Assembly: GCF_004912155.1 (NCBI RefSeq)
Contig: NZ_STGX01000002.1
Location: forward strand, 1-34,946
Length of the DNA: 34,946 nt
Origin: Glycomyces paridis
GTDB lineage: Bacteria > Actinomycetota > Actinomycetes > Mycobacteriales > Micromonosporaceae
Reading direction: 5' to 3'
Positions within the stretch are counted from its first letter, which is position 1; each line of letters opens with the position of its first letter. Of the stretch, positions 7,283 through 15,917 are shown one piece after another. The notes under the pieces are model-generated. The model did not search any database, was not told the DNA's origin, and saw only the letters and a list, made by a program, of their open reading frames with translations. Both the position numbers and the translations under genes were made by a program.

Positions 7283-9043
7283 GTGGGCGAGGAGGCGGCA
7301 CTCGAACGCCAATGGCGACTGCCGGCCGTCGCACTGCGGGGCGTCCTGTTCGCGCTCGTCGCCGTGTTCGGGTGGGCGTCGGTGGGACTCGCCGACGCCG
7401 CCACCTGGTGCGGCATCCTCGCCCTGGCCGCCCTCCCCGGCGTCGTCCTCCCCCGCCACCGCCTCCTCGCGCCCGCCGGACGCCTCGCCGAAGTCGTCGT
7501 CGTCGTCCTCGGCACCCTCGCCACCGACGGCCTCCCCGCCTGGATGCTCCCCTACCTCATCGCCCCGTTCGCCGCCGCCGCCTTCGACGCCGCCGGCCAG
7601 GCCACCGGCGACGAAGGCCGCTACGCGCGACTGCGCACCTGGGGCCCGCCCGCGCTCGTCGCCGTCGCCGCGATCGGCCTGGTCGCCCAGACCCCCCGCG
7701 TCCCCGCCTACGACCGCGGCACCTACGTCACCACCGTCGGCGTCGCCCTCGCCTTCGGCCTCGCCTCCGCCGTCGGCGCCTGGTGGCTGCGCCGCTCCCG
7801 CTCCTCCGACCTCCACCACTCCCAACTCCCCTACGCCGAGGCCGCCGCCCTCCTCACCCAGCTGCGCGTCGTCGCCCGGCAACTGCCCGGCTCCACCCTC
7901 GACCCCGGCGGCATCGCCACCGAGATCGTCGACGCCGCCTCCCGCATCCCCGGCGTCGAACGCGCCGCCGTCCTCTCCGCCGCCTCCGGACGCCGCCTCG
8001 TCGTCCTCGCCCAACACGCCGACGAACGCGTCGACTGGGAGACCTCCCCCCAGCTCAACTCCCTCCTCGCCGACGCCTGGGCCGGCCAGAAACCCCAAGG
8101 CGGACAGGTCCCCCTCTCGCGCTCCACGCAGGGACCGGTCGCCTCCCTCGTCATCCCCCTCGTCGCCGAAGGCCGCACCGTCGGCCTCATCGCCATCGAA
8201 TCCGACGACCCCGCCGCCTTCGGACCCGAGACCATCGCCGCCGCCGAAGAGCACACCAAGGGCACCGCCCTGCGCCTGGAGACCGCCCTGCTCTTCGAAG
8301 ACGTCAGATCGATGGCCACCACCGAGGAGCGCCAGCGCCTCGCCCGCGAGATCCACGACGGCATCGCCCAGGAACTGGCGATGCTCGGCTACGGCATCGA
8401 CAACGCCATGGCGATCCTCCCGCCCGAGGCCGGCGAGGCCGAGAGCGAACTGGCGGACCTGCGCTCGGAGGTCACCCGGCTCGTGACCGAACTGCGGTTC
8501 TCCCTGTTCGAGCTGCGCTCGAACGTCGACCGTCAGGGGGGCCTGGCCTCGGCCATCGCGGACTATGCTCGTACTGTGGGCGCCTCGGCGGGCCTGCGGG
8601 TGCACTTGTCGCTGGACGAGGGCGGGGCGCGGTTGCCCGCCAGCACCGAGGCCGAGCTGCTGCGGATCGCACAGGAGGCGATCACGAACGCCCGCAAGCA
8701 CGCCCGCGCCGAGAACCTGTGGGTGACCTGCGAGGTGGACCCGCCTTACACCCGTATCGAGGTGACCGACGACGGCCAGGGCCTTTCGGGCGAGGCCGCG
8801 GAGGGGCGGTACGGGCTGGCGATCATGAGCGAGCGGGCCGAGCGCATCCGCGGCTCGCTGGAGATCCGCCCGCACCAGCCCCACGGGACGACGGTCGCGG
8901 TGGTGCTCAACGCGGGGGCGCGGCCCACCCCGAGGGCCGAGACCCCCCGCCCGGGGTCCGCGGCCTGGGCGGCGGCCGACCGCGCCGCCAGAACTGGACA
9001 GCCGGCCCGACGGCCCGACCTTGGGGGCCGTGGCAGCCAATGA
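7283..9043 (+). CDS. NarL-class sensor histidine kinase with GAF domain
   Basis: The product has 586 residues. The GTG start follows GAGGGGG at 4-base spacing. Residues 10-170 hold about five or six hydrophobic segments, ending in WWLRRSRSS. A GAF-like domain (about 185-345) follows, then the HisKA_3 dimerisation box EERQRLAREIHDGIAQE with phospho-acceptor His358, then an HATPase_c domain (LRIAQEAITNARKHA, DDGQGL, GLAIMSERAERI, about 455-560). It senses an unknown membrane or redox/ligand signal and phosphorylates the response regulator encoded 13 bases downstream. The tail after 565 is low-complexity Pro/Ala/Arg. Codon preference changes near 8440, from C-ending to G-ending synonymous codons. 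I do not recognise a specific orthologue. Confidence 0.9.
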   Translation: MGEEAALERQWRLPAVALRGVLFALVAVFGWASVGLADAATWCGILALAALPGVVLPRHRLLAPAGRLAEVVVVVLGTLATDGLPAWMLPYLIAPFAAAAFDAAGQATGDEGRYARLRTWGPPALVAVAAIGLVAQTPRVPAYDRGTYVTTVGVALAFGLASAVGAWWLRRSRSSDLHHSQLPYAEAAALLTQLRVVARQLPGSTLDPGGIATEIVDAASRIPGVERAAVLSAASGRRLVVLAQHADERVDWETSPQLNSLLADAWAGQKPQGGQVPLSRSTQGPVASLVIPLVAEGRTVGLIAIESDDPAAFGPETIAAAEEHTKGTALRLETALLFEDVRSMATTEERQRLAREIHDGIAQELAMLGYGIDNAMAILPPEAGEAESELADLRSEVTRLVTELRFSLFELRSNVDRQGGLASAIADYARTVGASAGLRVHLSLDEGGARLPASTEAELLRIAQEAITNARKHARAENLWVTCEVDPPYTRIEVTDDGQGLSGEAAEGRYGLAIMSERAERIRGSLEIRPHQPHGTTVAVVLNAGARPTPRAETPRPGSAAWAAADRAARTGQPARRPDLGGRGSQ

Positions 9044-9056
9044 GGAGAGAGACGCC

Positions 9057-9728
9057 ATGAACGCTGACGCGCTGGAGACGACCGGTCAGACGACCGTGCT
9101 CATCGTCGACGACCACGATCTGATCCGCAAGGGTCTCCGGCATGCCTTCGACAGGGACCCCGAGTTCGAGGTGGTCGGCGAGGCCGACACGGCGGCCGAC
9201 GCCCTGCGGCACGCCGCCTCCCTCATGCCGTCGGTGGTGATCATGGACCTGCGCCTGCCCGACGGGTCGGGCCTGGACGCGACCCGCAAGCTCCGCAAGG
9301 CCCACCCGAACATGGGGATCGTGGTGCTGACGATGTACGCCGGCGACGACCAGCTGTTCGGCGCGCTCGACGCGGGCGCCTCGGCGTTCGTGCCGAAGTC
9401 CGCGCCGGCGAACGACGTGGTCTCGGCGGCGCGGCACGCCGCGGCGAACCCGACCGCGTTCAGCGCCGCCGACCTCGCCGAGGCGATGCAGCGGCGTCTG
9501 ACCCCGACCGGCCCGCAGCTGTCCCCGCGCGAGTCGCAGGTGCTCAAGCTCCTGGCGGACGGGCTGTCGGTGGCCGGGATCGCCAAGCAGCTGTACGTGT
9601 CGGAGTCGACGGCGAAGACGCACATCTCGAAGCTGTACGAGAAGCTCGGCGCGGGCAACCGGGCGCAGGCGCTCATGACGGCGCTGAAGCTGGGGCTGCT
9701 GGAGGCCCCCGACCAGCCGAAGTTCTGA
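9057..9728 (+). CDS. NarL/LuxR-family response regulator
   Basis: The product has 223 residues. The ATG at 9057 is preceded by GAGGAG (9042-9047), which overlaps the kinase stop codon. The receiver domain (12-130) carries the acidic pair in VLIVDDHD, phospho-acceptor Asp64 (VIMDLRLPDGSG), the conserved Thr in VVLTMYAG, and Lys in AFVPKSA. The LuxR helix-turn-helix (about 155-215) reads LSPRESQVLKLLADGL, then IAKQLYVSESTAKTHISKLYEKLG. It is the partner of the upstream kinase. Targets cannot be read from the sequence; autoregulation or control of fadD is possible. Confidence 0.93.
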   Translation: MNADALETTGQTTVLIVDDHDLIRKGLRHAFDRDPEFEVVGEADTAADALRHAASLMPSVVIMDLRLPDGSGLDATRKLRKAHPNMGIVVLTMYAGDDQLFGALDAGASAFVPKSAPANDVVSAARHAAANPTAFSAADLAEAMQRRLTPTGPQLSPRESQVLKLLADGLSVAGIAKQLYVSESTAKTHISKLYEKLGAGNRAQALMTALKLGLLEAPDQPKF

Positions 9729-9747
9729 TCCCGTCCCCCCGCACGTG

Positions 9748-9774
9748 AGGGCCGTCCTCGGCGAGGGCGGTCCT
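9748..9774. terminator. Bidirectional terminator after the response regulator
   Basis: A 12-bp stem with two G-U pairs (9748-9759 with 9763-9774) and a 3-base loop sits between the convergent ends at 9728 (+) and 9789 (-). Confidence 0.7.
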
Positions 9775-9788
9775 TCTCCGTGCCGGGC

Positions 9789-10925
9789 TCAGACGGTCTC
9801 GCCGTAGAGCATCCCCTCGAGGCGCCCGGCCTGGCGTTCCCAGGTCCATTCGCTCAGGGCCCATTCGCGGCTGGCGGCGCCGAGCCGTGCCGCGAGCACC
9901 GGATCGGTGAGGACCTGCGTGAGGCGGTAGGTGAGCTCGCCGACGTCGCGGCCGTCCACGACCCAGCCGGAGCGGTCGTGCAGGACGGTGTCGGGGGCGC
10001 CGCCGGAGTCGCCGGCGATGACGGGCAGGCCGCAGGCGGCGGCTTCGAGGAAGACCGCGCCGAGTCCTTCGACGTCGAGGCCGCGGCGGCGGGTGCGGCA
10101 GGGCATGGCGAAGACGTCGCCCGCGGCGAAGTGCATGGCGAGTTCGTGTTCGGGCACGCCGCCGGTGAAGACGACGGCGTCGGCGACGCCGTTGGCGCGG
10201 GCCAGGGCGCGCAGTCGCGGCTCGTAGGGGCCCTGGCCGACGACGAGGAGGCGGACGTCGTCGCCGACCTGCTCGCGCACGTGCGGGAGGGCGGCGATGA
10301 GCTTGTCCTGGCCCTTGCGGGGCACCAGGCGCGAGACGCAGACGATGACGGGCCGACCGCCCAGGCCGTGGCGTTCGCGCACGGGGCCGCCGTCGACGCC
10401 GGGATGGAAGGCGGCGGTGTCGATGCCGAAGGTGAGCTGTTCGAGGCGCGTGCGCGGGGCGGCGACGGGGGCGATGCGCCGGTAGGTGTAGTCGCCGAGG
10501 TAGGTCATGACGTCGAGCGAACCGGCGATGCGGCGCAGGAGCTGGCGGGTGCCGGGCATCGCGGCCCAACCGACCTCGTGGCCGTGGGTGAGGGCGATGG
10601 CCCGCTCGATCCCGGTGTCGTGCTTGAGACCGGCGGCGAGGAGCCCGAGCGGGGCGGCGGCGCCGAACCAGACGCGGTCGCACCGGTGCTCGCGGGCGAG
10701 GTCGGTGACGGCGCGGGCGACGCGGGGGGTGGGCAGGAGCATCGCGGTGCGGTCGCGCACGACCTGGAACGGCTGCGCGGCGTCGAACTCGGCCGCACCC
10801 GGGGACGTGGAGGTGTAGACGACCAGGTCGTCGGAGGGCAACCGCAGGGCCATACCGTGCACAAAGGTCTGTATGCCGCCCCGGCGGGGCGGGAAGTCGT
10901 TGGTCACCAGCAATGTCCGGCTCAT
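9789..10925 (-). CDS. GT4 glycosyltransferase, PimB-like mannosyltransferase
   Basis: The product has 378 residues. It resembles actinobacterial GDP-mannose-dependent alpha-(1-6)-phosphatidylinositol monomannoside mannosyltransferases, which work on the cytoplasmic membrane face in PIM/lipoglycan assembly. Evidence is the N-terminal LLVTNDFPPRRGGIQTFV, the GT-B mid-region VCVSRLVPRKGQDKLI, and the EX7E motif with donor-binding loop (EGLGAVFLEAAACGLPVIAG). Two adjacent ATGs follow AAGGGGG. The second (10925, 5-base spacing) is preferred and the first (10928) is possible. It is divergent from the NYN gene, with an inverted repeat between them. Acceptor specificity is inferred from overall resemblance. 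Confidence 0.85.
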   Translation of the reverse strand: MSRTLLVTNDFPPRRGGIQTFVHGMALRLPSDDLVVYTSTSPGAAEFDAAQPFQVVRDRTAMLLPTPRVARAVTDLAREHRCDRVWFGAAAPLGLLAAGLKHDTGIERAIALTHGHEVGWAAMPGTRQLLRRIAGSLDVMTYLGDYTYRRIAPVAAPRTRLEQLTFGIDTAAFHPGVDGGPVRERHGLGGRPVIVCVSRLVPRKGQDKLIAALPHVREQVGDDVRLLVVGQGPYEPRLRALARANGVADAVVFTGGVPEHELAMHFAAGDVFAMPCRTRRRGLDVEGLGAVFLEAAACGLPVIAGDSGGAPDTVLHDRSGWVVDGRDVGELTYRLTQVLTDPVLAARLGAASREWALSEWTWERQAGRLEGMLYGETV

Positions 10926-10971
10926 CATGACCCCCTTCATGATCGCCCCAGTCTGTCACGAAGGGAAGGCG

Positions 10972-10998
10972 CGGGAGGCCATCCGGGATGACCTCCCG
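10972..10998. promoter_or_regulatory. Near-perfect 27-bp palindrome in a divergent intergenic region
   Basis: Arms 10972-10984 and 10986-10998 (CGGGAGG...CCTCCCG, 13 bp with one mismatch) flank a single central base. The site lies between the divergent PimB-like (start 10925) and NYN (start 11055) genes, where an operator shared by two promoters would sit. No regulator is identified. Confidence 0.5.
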
Positions 10999-11054
10999 GT
11001 GAAGGGCAACGGTCGGCAGTGTCGGGCTGTGACCGCGATGGCACACTGGTGACC

Positions 11055-12482
11055 ATGTTGAGCGGGGACGAGAGCGGCGTCGAGGGCCCTGGCCTGGGGA
11101 TCGACCCGGCGCAGGCGGGGGCCGCCGAGGAGGGCGCCGAGGAGGACCCGGCCGAACGCGGCGCGGCGGGCGAGCGCCCGGCCGACGCGGCGATGGTGGT
11201 GTTCCTCACCGAGCCGGTGCGGCGCAGGGCCGTGGAGATCGCCGCGATGGCGATGCCGGGGCTGGCGCCCGGGCGCGTCCCGGCGAGGCTGCGCCGGTTC
11301 CTCAAGTTCAGTCCGGTCAAGCGCGCCAAGCTCGCCCGCGGCGACCTGGCCGCCGCGCTCGACTCGGACGCGGCCTTCCGCGAAGGGCTCGCCGAGATCC
11401 TCGGCGCGACCGAGTCGCCGCTGGTCAGATCCGTGAACGGGCACGTCGCCGGTGAAGCAGTCTCGCCGATGGCCGACCCGGTCGAAGTCGCCGCGCTCGC
11501 CTACCTGCTGCGCCCCGAGGGCTGGCGGGAGCTGCTGGCAGTGGCGCTGGAGGCGGTCGTCGAGCCGCCCGAGGCGCCCGCCGAGGCCCCGGCCGAGGCG
11601 GGGGCGAAGCGCATCGGGGCCTTGGAGAAGGAGAACGCGAAGCTCCGGTCGGCGCTGGCCGACCAGCGCACCGCCGCGGCGACGCTCCAGGAGGAGGTGC
11701 GCCGGGCGCGGCGGGACCTCAAGGACGCCGAGGAGCGGGCGTCGAAGACCGCCGGGGACCTCGCGTCCGAGCGGGGGCGGCTCAAGCACGTCGAGGCCGA
11801 GCGGCGCGCCGAGCGCCGCCGCCTGGAGTCCGAAGTGGAGTCGCTGCGGGCGGGTCTGGAGCGGGCCCGCAAGGCCGACCGCGACAACGAGCGGCTCGCG
11901 TCCTCGCGGCTGTGGCTGCTCATGGAGACGCTCTCGGGGACGGCCACGGGCCTGCGCCGCGAACTCGGACTCGAACCGGTCGAGGAGCGGCCCGCCGACT
12001 ACGTCGCCGAGCAGTACTGCGCCGAACCCGAGGAGCGGCCCTTCGAGGGCTCGCGCGGCCTGGAGCAGACCGACCCGCAGCGCCTCGACCACCTCCTGGC
12101 GCTGCCGAACCCGCACCTCATCGTCGACGGCTACAACGTCACCATCTCCGCGTGGGGCGAGACGCTGACGCTGGAGCAGCAGCGCAACCGGCTCGTGCAG
12201 GGCCTGGGCGCGGTCGCCGCGCAGACGAACGCCGAGATCACCGTGGTCTTCGACGGCGCCGACGCGGTCTTCGGCGCCAAGCCCTTCGCGCGCGGCGTGC
12301 GGGTCCTGTTCAGCGCCAAAGGGCAGATCGCCGACGACGTCGTGGTCGAACTCGCCGAGGCCGAACCCGAGGGCAGGCCGGTCGTGGTCGTCTCCTCCGA
12401 CCAGGAGGTCGCGATGCGCTCGCGGCGCGAGGGCGCCTACCCGGTGCCGTCCCCGCTGCTGGTGCGCTGGCTCCAGCGCTAA
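11055..12482 (+). CDS. NYN-domain (YacP-like) RNA-associated protein with long coiled coil
   Basis: The product has about 475 residues. The N-terminal 55 residues are acidic and disordered. A conserved helical region (about 50-160, VRRRAVEIAAMAMPGLAPGRVPARLRRFLKF) follows, then an Ala/Pro/Glu linker and a charged coiled coil (about 185-300, rich in Glu, Arg and Leu). A C-terminal NYN/PIN-like nuclease fold (about 340-475) begins with HLIVDGYNVT (Asp358). Further acidic residues are in VVFDGAD and VSSDQEV. NYN domains are metal-dependent RNases in rRNA/tRNA turnover, so an RNA-processing role is likely but unproven. The start is uncertain: the ATG at 11055 and in-frame GTGs at 11049 and 11019 all lack a clear ribosome-binding site. 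The stop overlaps the stop of the convergent RDD gene. Confidence 0.82.
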   Translation: MLSGDESGVEGPGLGIDPAQAGAAEEGAEEDPAERGAAGERPADAAMVVFLTEPVRRRAVEIAAMAMPGLAPGRVPARLRRFLKFSPVKRAKLARGDLAAALDSDAAFREGLAEILGATESPLVRSVNGHVAGEAVSPMADPVEVAALAYLLRPEGWRELLAVALEAVVEPPEAPAEAPAEAGAKRIGALEKENAKLRSALADQRTAAATLQEEVRRARRDLKDAEERASKTAGDLASERGRLKHVEAERRAERRRLESEVESLRAGLERARKADRDNERLASSRLWLLMETLSGTATGLRRELGLEPVEERPADYVAEQYCAEPEERPFEGSRGLEQTDPQRLDHLLALPNPHLIVDGYNVTISAWGETLTLEQQRNRLVQGLGAVAAQTNAEITVVFDGADAVFGAKPFARGVRVLFSAKGQIADDVVVELAEAEPEGRPVVVVSSDQEVAMRSRREGAYPVPSPLLVRWLQR

Positions 12483-12916
12483 GGTTTCGCGCGCGGGGGC
12501 ACCTTGAGCATGACCGAACCGGCGGCCAGGTCGTGCAGGCCCCGGTGGTAGGGGTGGGCGAGCGCGGTCAGGGCCGGGAGCACGAGCGAGAGCAGAAGCG
12601 CGCGCAGGATCGAGCGCCACGGGACGAGGCGGCCGCCGTCGGCCGCGGAGACGCAGGCGATGCGCATGAGGTACATGCCGATCGTCTGGGTGCCGGTCGC
12701 CAGCGCGATCGAGTAGTACAGGAGGAACAGGCCCGCGGGGACTTGGTTGACGCCGGCGACCTCGACCGTGGCGCCGGTGGTCCAGGCGATGCCGTAGGAG
12801 AGGACCAGGCAGGCGATCCAGTCGATGAGCAGGGCGACGAAGCGCCCGCTCAGGTTCGCCAGGTCCTGGCCGGACCCGGGGGTTTCGGGGGTGTTCGCAC
12901 CGCGTTCGCTCGTCAT
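12479..12916 (-). CDS. RDD-family membrane protein
   Basis: The product has 145 residues, with a short polar N-terminus and about three or four membrane segments. The RDD signature is GRFVALLIDWIACLVLSYG with conserved Arg and Asp, and RGLHDLAAGSVML lies near the end. Function is unknown; some RDD proteins are linked to cation or proton exchange. The gene sits upstream of and divergent from glnA, a neighbourhood I recall in other actinobacteria. No Shine-Dalgarno is present. A TAGACT -10 (12923-12928, minus strand) lies exactly 7-12 bases before the ATG, which suggests leaderless transcription. The stop codon overlaps the NYN stop (12479-12482). Confidence 0.88.
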   Translation of the reverse strand: MTSERGANTPETPGSGQDLANLSGRFVALLIDWIACLVLSYGIAWTTGATVEVAGVNQVPAGLFLLYYSIALATGTQTIGMYLMRIACVSAADGGRLVPWRSILRALLLSLVLPALTALAHPYHRGLHDLAAGSVMLKVPPRAKP

Positions 12917-12922
12917 GGCGCG

Positions 12923-12928
12923 AGTCTA
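12923..12928 (-). promoter_or_regulatory. Leaderless -10 element for the RDD gene
   Basis: TAGACT on the minus strand ends 6 bases before the ATG at 12916, placing the predicted transcript start at the first coding base. No good -35 was found. Confidence 0.45.
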
Positions 12929-13006
12929 CGGCTCGGCACGAATCGCCCTATGTGCACCGGCCTGAGCAGTGGTTTCGGTCAATCGTGAACGGATCGTATT
13001 TCGCAA

Positions 13007-13022
13007 GTAACACGCGCGAAAC
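13007..13022 (+). promoter_or_regulatory. GlnR box upstream of glnA
   Basis: GTAAC-N6-GAAAC (13007-13011 and 13018-13022) exactly matches the a-site/b-site pattern of actinobacterial GlnR. A weaker second a-site, TTTAC (13029-13033), follows at the expected 6-base interval. GlnR is the global nitrogen regulator and controls glnA in Streptomyces and mycobacteria. A possible -10, TACGAT (13031-13036), lies just downstream. Confidence 0.8.
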
Positions 13023-13053
13023 ATTTGATTTACGATGAGGCAATTGATCGAGG

Positions 13054-13257
13054 TTAGCGTTTCGGCTAATAAGCTAAGGCGTCGACAGCGAGGTCGGCCG
13101 GCCGGCGAAGCACTGCGAGCCGGCTCGAGCCCGTCGGCGCGGCCGGCGGCCCGCGAGTCCGCTCGCGGCCTGCCGCGCGGCCCGACGGTCTGCCCGGCTG
13201 CCGGGGGGCCGTGTTCCGGTCCGCACCCGGCACTCACCTACCGAGAGGAAGCACTTC
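13054..13257 (+). promoter_or_regulatory. Structured leader of glnA
   Basis: About 200 bases before glnA hold no gene. They contain TTAGC-N6-GCTAA (13054-13069), with TTGATC (13044-13049) upstream as a possible second -35. A GAGCCGGCTC palindrome (13117-13126) and a strong hairpin, CCGCGAG-TCCG-CTCGCGG (13151-13168), extendable with mismatches, follow. The ribosome-binding site GAGAGGAAG (about 13240-13251) precedes the GTG start. No riboswitch class was recognised. Confidence 0.45.
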
Positions 13258-14682
<1,425 letters not shown>

Positions 14683-14705
14683 TCCAAGGTCCCGCTTAGT
14701 AGCGC

Positions 14706-14746
14706 CGAGGGGCGCGTCCGGTGCTCCGCGCCGGGCGCGCCCCTCG
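14706..14746 (+). terminator. Terminator of glnA
   Basis: An 11-bp perfect stem (14706-14716 with 14736-14746) with additional inner CCGG pairing, followed by AACGTTTGTT. The T-rich tail doubles as the -35 region of the next gene (TTGTTC, 14752-14757). Confidence 0.75.
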
Positions 14747-14751
14747 AACGT

Positions 14752-14781
14752 TTGTTCAGGCCCCCGAACCGGGGGCATACT
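14752..14781 (+). promoter_or_regulatory. Leaderless promoter of the first azlCD pair
   Basis: -35 TTGTTC (14752-14757), an 18-bp spacer and -10 CATACT (14776-14781). The -10 occupies positions -12 to -7 relative to the GTG at 14788, so the transcript should begin at the start codon. The same CATACT at the same offset precedes the second pair. Confidence 0.7.
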
Positions 14782-14787
14782 CGCCCC

Positions 14788-15483
14788 GTGTCTCCCCGCT
14801 TCCTCCCCGAACGCGACCGCGACATCTATCGCGACGCGACCGCCATGTCCATCGGCATCTGCATCGTCGGCGTGTCCTTCGGGGCCCTCGCCACCGCCGC
14901 CGGACTGCCCTGGTGGATTCCCGTCGGCATGTCGCTGCTCACGTACGCGGCCACCTCCCAGTTCGCGATGCTCGCCGTGGTCCTGGCCGGAGGCGGCCTG
15001 ATCGCCGGGCTCGCGGCCGGGGTCCTCGTGCACCTGCGCCACATCCCCTACGGGCTGGCCGTAGGCGACCTGTACTGGGGCAGGTGGTGGACGCGCCTGC
15101 TCGGGACGTTCATGCTCATCGACCAGTCGACCGCGTTCGCCCTCGCCGCGGGCGCCGACCGGCGTCGGGCGAAGACCGCCTATTGGGTGACCACCACGAT
15201 CATGTTCGTCGCCTGGAACGCCGGGACGCTCATCGGCGTCCTCGCGGGCGGCTTCATCCCCGACCCGGACGTGTTCGGCCTCGACGCGGCCTTCCCGGCC
15301 CTGCTCATCGCCCTCGTGCTCCCGTCGCTGAAGGACCGCGACACGCTCCTGGCGGTCCTGGCGGGCGCGGCCGTCGCCGTGGCGACCGCGCCGTTCCTGC
15401 CCACCGGCCTGCCGGTCCTGGTCGCCCTCCTGGGCCTCCTGGCGACCTGGCCGCGCCGCGGCCGGAAGGCGGCCTCCGAATGA
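14788..15483 (+). CDS. azlC: AzlC-type branched-chain amino acid exporter subunit (copy 1)
   Basis: The product has 231 residues and about five or six membrane segments. It carries the AzlC hallmarks GVSFGALATAAGLPWW, TSQFAMLAVVLAGG, LRHIPYGLAVGDLYW and DQSTAFALAAGAD. AzlCD complexes export branched-chain amino acids or analogues; some members take other substrates. The GTG at 14788 lacks a Shine-Dalgarno but is correctly placed for leaderless expression; in-frame codons further upstream add no family sequence. Its stop overlaps the azlD start (ATGA, 15480-15483), indicating translational coupling. A second, clearly paralogous pair follows at 15918. Confidence 0.9.
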   Translation: MSPRFLPERDRDIYRDATAMSIGICIVGVSFGALATAAGLPWWIPVGMSLLTYAATSQFAMLAVVLAGGGLIAGLAAGVLVHLRHIPYGLAVGDLYWGRWWTRLLGTFMLIDQSTAFALAAGADRRRAKTAYWVTTTIMFVAWNAGTLIGVLAGGFIPDPDVFGLDAAFPALLIALVLPSLKDRDTLLAVLAGAAVAVATAPFLPTGLPVLVALLGLLATWPRRGRKAASE

Positions 15484-15788
15484 CGATGGCAGCGGTCCTC
15501 GCCCTCGCCGTCGGGGTCTTCCTCGTGCGGCTCGCCGGCCCGGTGATGCGCAGCCGCATCACCGTCTCCGAACGCGCCGAGACGCTCATGAAGCGCAGCG
15601 CGATCGTGGTGCTCGGGGCCCTCGTGGTCACCAACGCCCTCTTCGTCGACGGCGGCTTCGCCGGATGGTCGCTCCCGGCGGGCGTCGCCGTCGGCGGCCT
15701 CCTCGCCTGGCGCCGGGCCCCGGTGCTCGTCGTCGTCATCGCCGCGGCCGCCACCACGGCGCTCCTGCGCCTCGCCGGGGTCGCATAA
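15480..15788 (+). CDS. azlD: AzlD-type small exporter subunit (copy 1)
   Basis: The product has 102 residues and about four hydrophobic segments. The AzlD pattern is seen in VFLVRLAGPVMRSRI near the N-terminus and the C-terminal VVVIAAAATTALLRLAGVA. It is the partner subunit of the upstream AzlC and is needed for export. The ATG overlaps the azlC stop by ATGA. The gene ends inside the first unit of the 14-bp tandem repeat that starts at 15783. Confidence 0.9.
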   Translation: MTMAAVLALAVGVFLVRLAGPVMRSRITVSERAETLMKRSAIVVLGALVVTNALFVDGGFAGWSLPAGVAVGGLLAWRRAPVLVVVIAAAATTALLRLAGVA

Positions 15789-15866
15789 GCAGAGTCGCAT
15801 AGGCAGGGTCACATAGGCAGAGTCGCGTAGGCCGGGTTGCATAGGCCGAGTCGCGCAGGCCGGGCG
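15783..15866. repeat. Six tandem copies of a 14-bp repeat
   Basis: The units start at 15783, 15797, 15811, 15825, 15839 and 15853 and follow a consensus close to GCATAGGCMGAGTC. The first contains the azlD stop codon and the last ends 17 bases before the -35 of the next pair. Units 1-3 (AGGCAG type) and 4-6 (AGGCCG type) form two subgroups. Such arrays can be hypervariable by slippage or act as clustered binding sites. The array is non-coding. Confidence 0.9.
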
Positions 15867-15882
15867 CCCCTCGGGAACCGTC

Positions 15883-15911
15883 TTGCCCGGCGGCGGCCCG
15901 CCGGTCATACT
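15883..15911 (+). promoter_or_regulatory. Leaderless promoter of the second azlCD pair
   Basis: -35 TTGCCC (15883-15888), a 17-bp spacer and -10 CATACT (15906-15911), which ends 6 bases before the ATG at 15918. It has the same -10 sequence and offset as copy 1. Confidence 0.7.
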
Positions 15912-15917
15912 CTGGCG

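Noticed and set aside
13075-13257. Riboswitch or small gene in the glnA leader
   Set aside because: GC-rich hairpins only; no recognised riboswitch core or credible coding frame with a start signal.
15783-15866. CRISPR array
   Set aside because: The units are directly contiguous 14-mers without spacers, and no cas genes are present.
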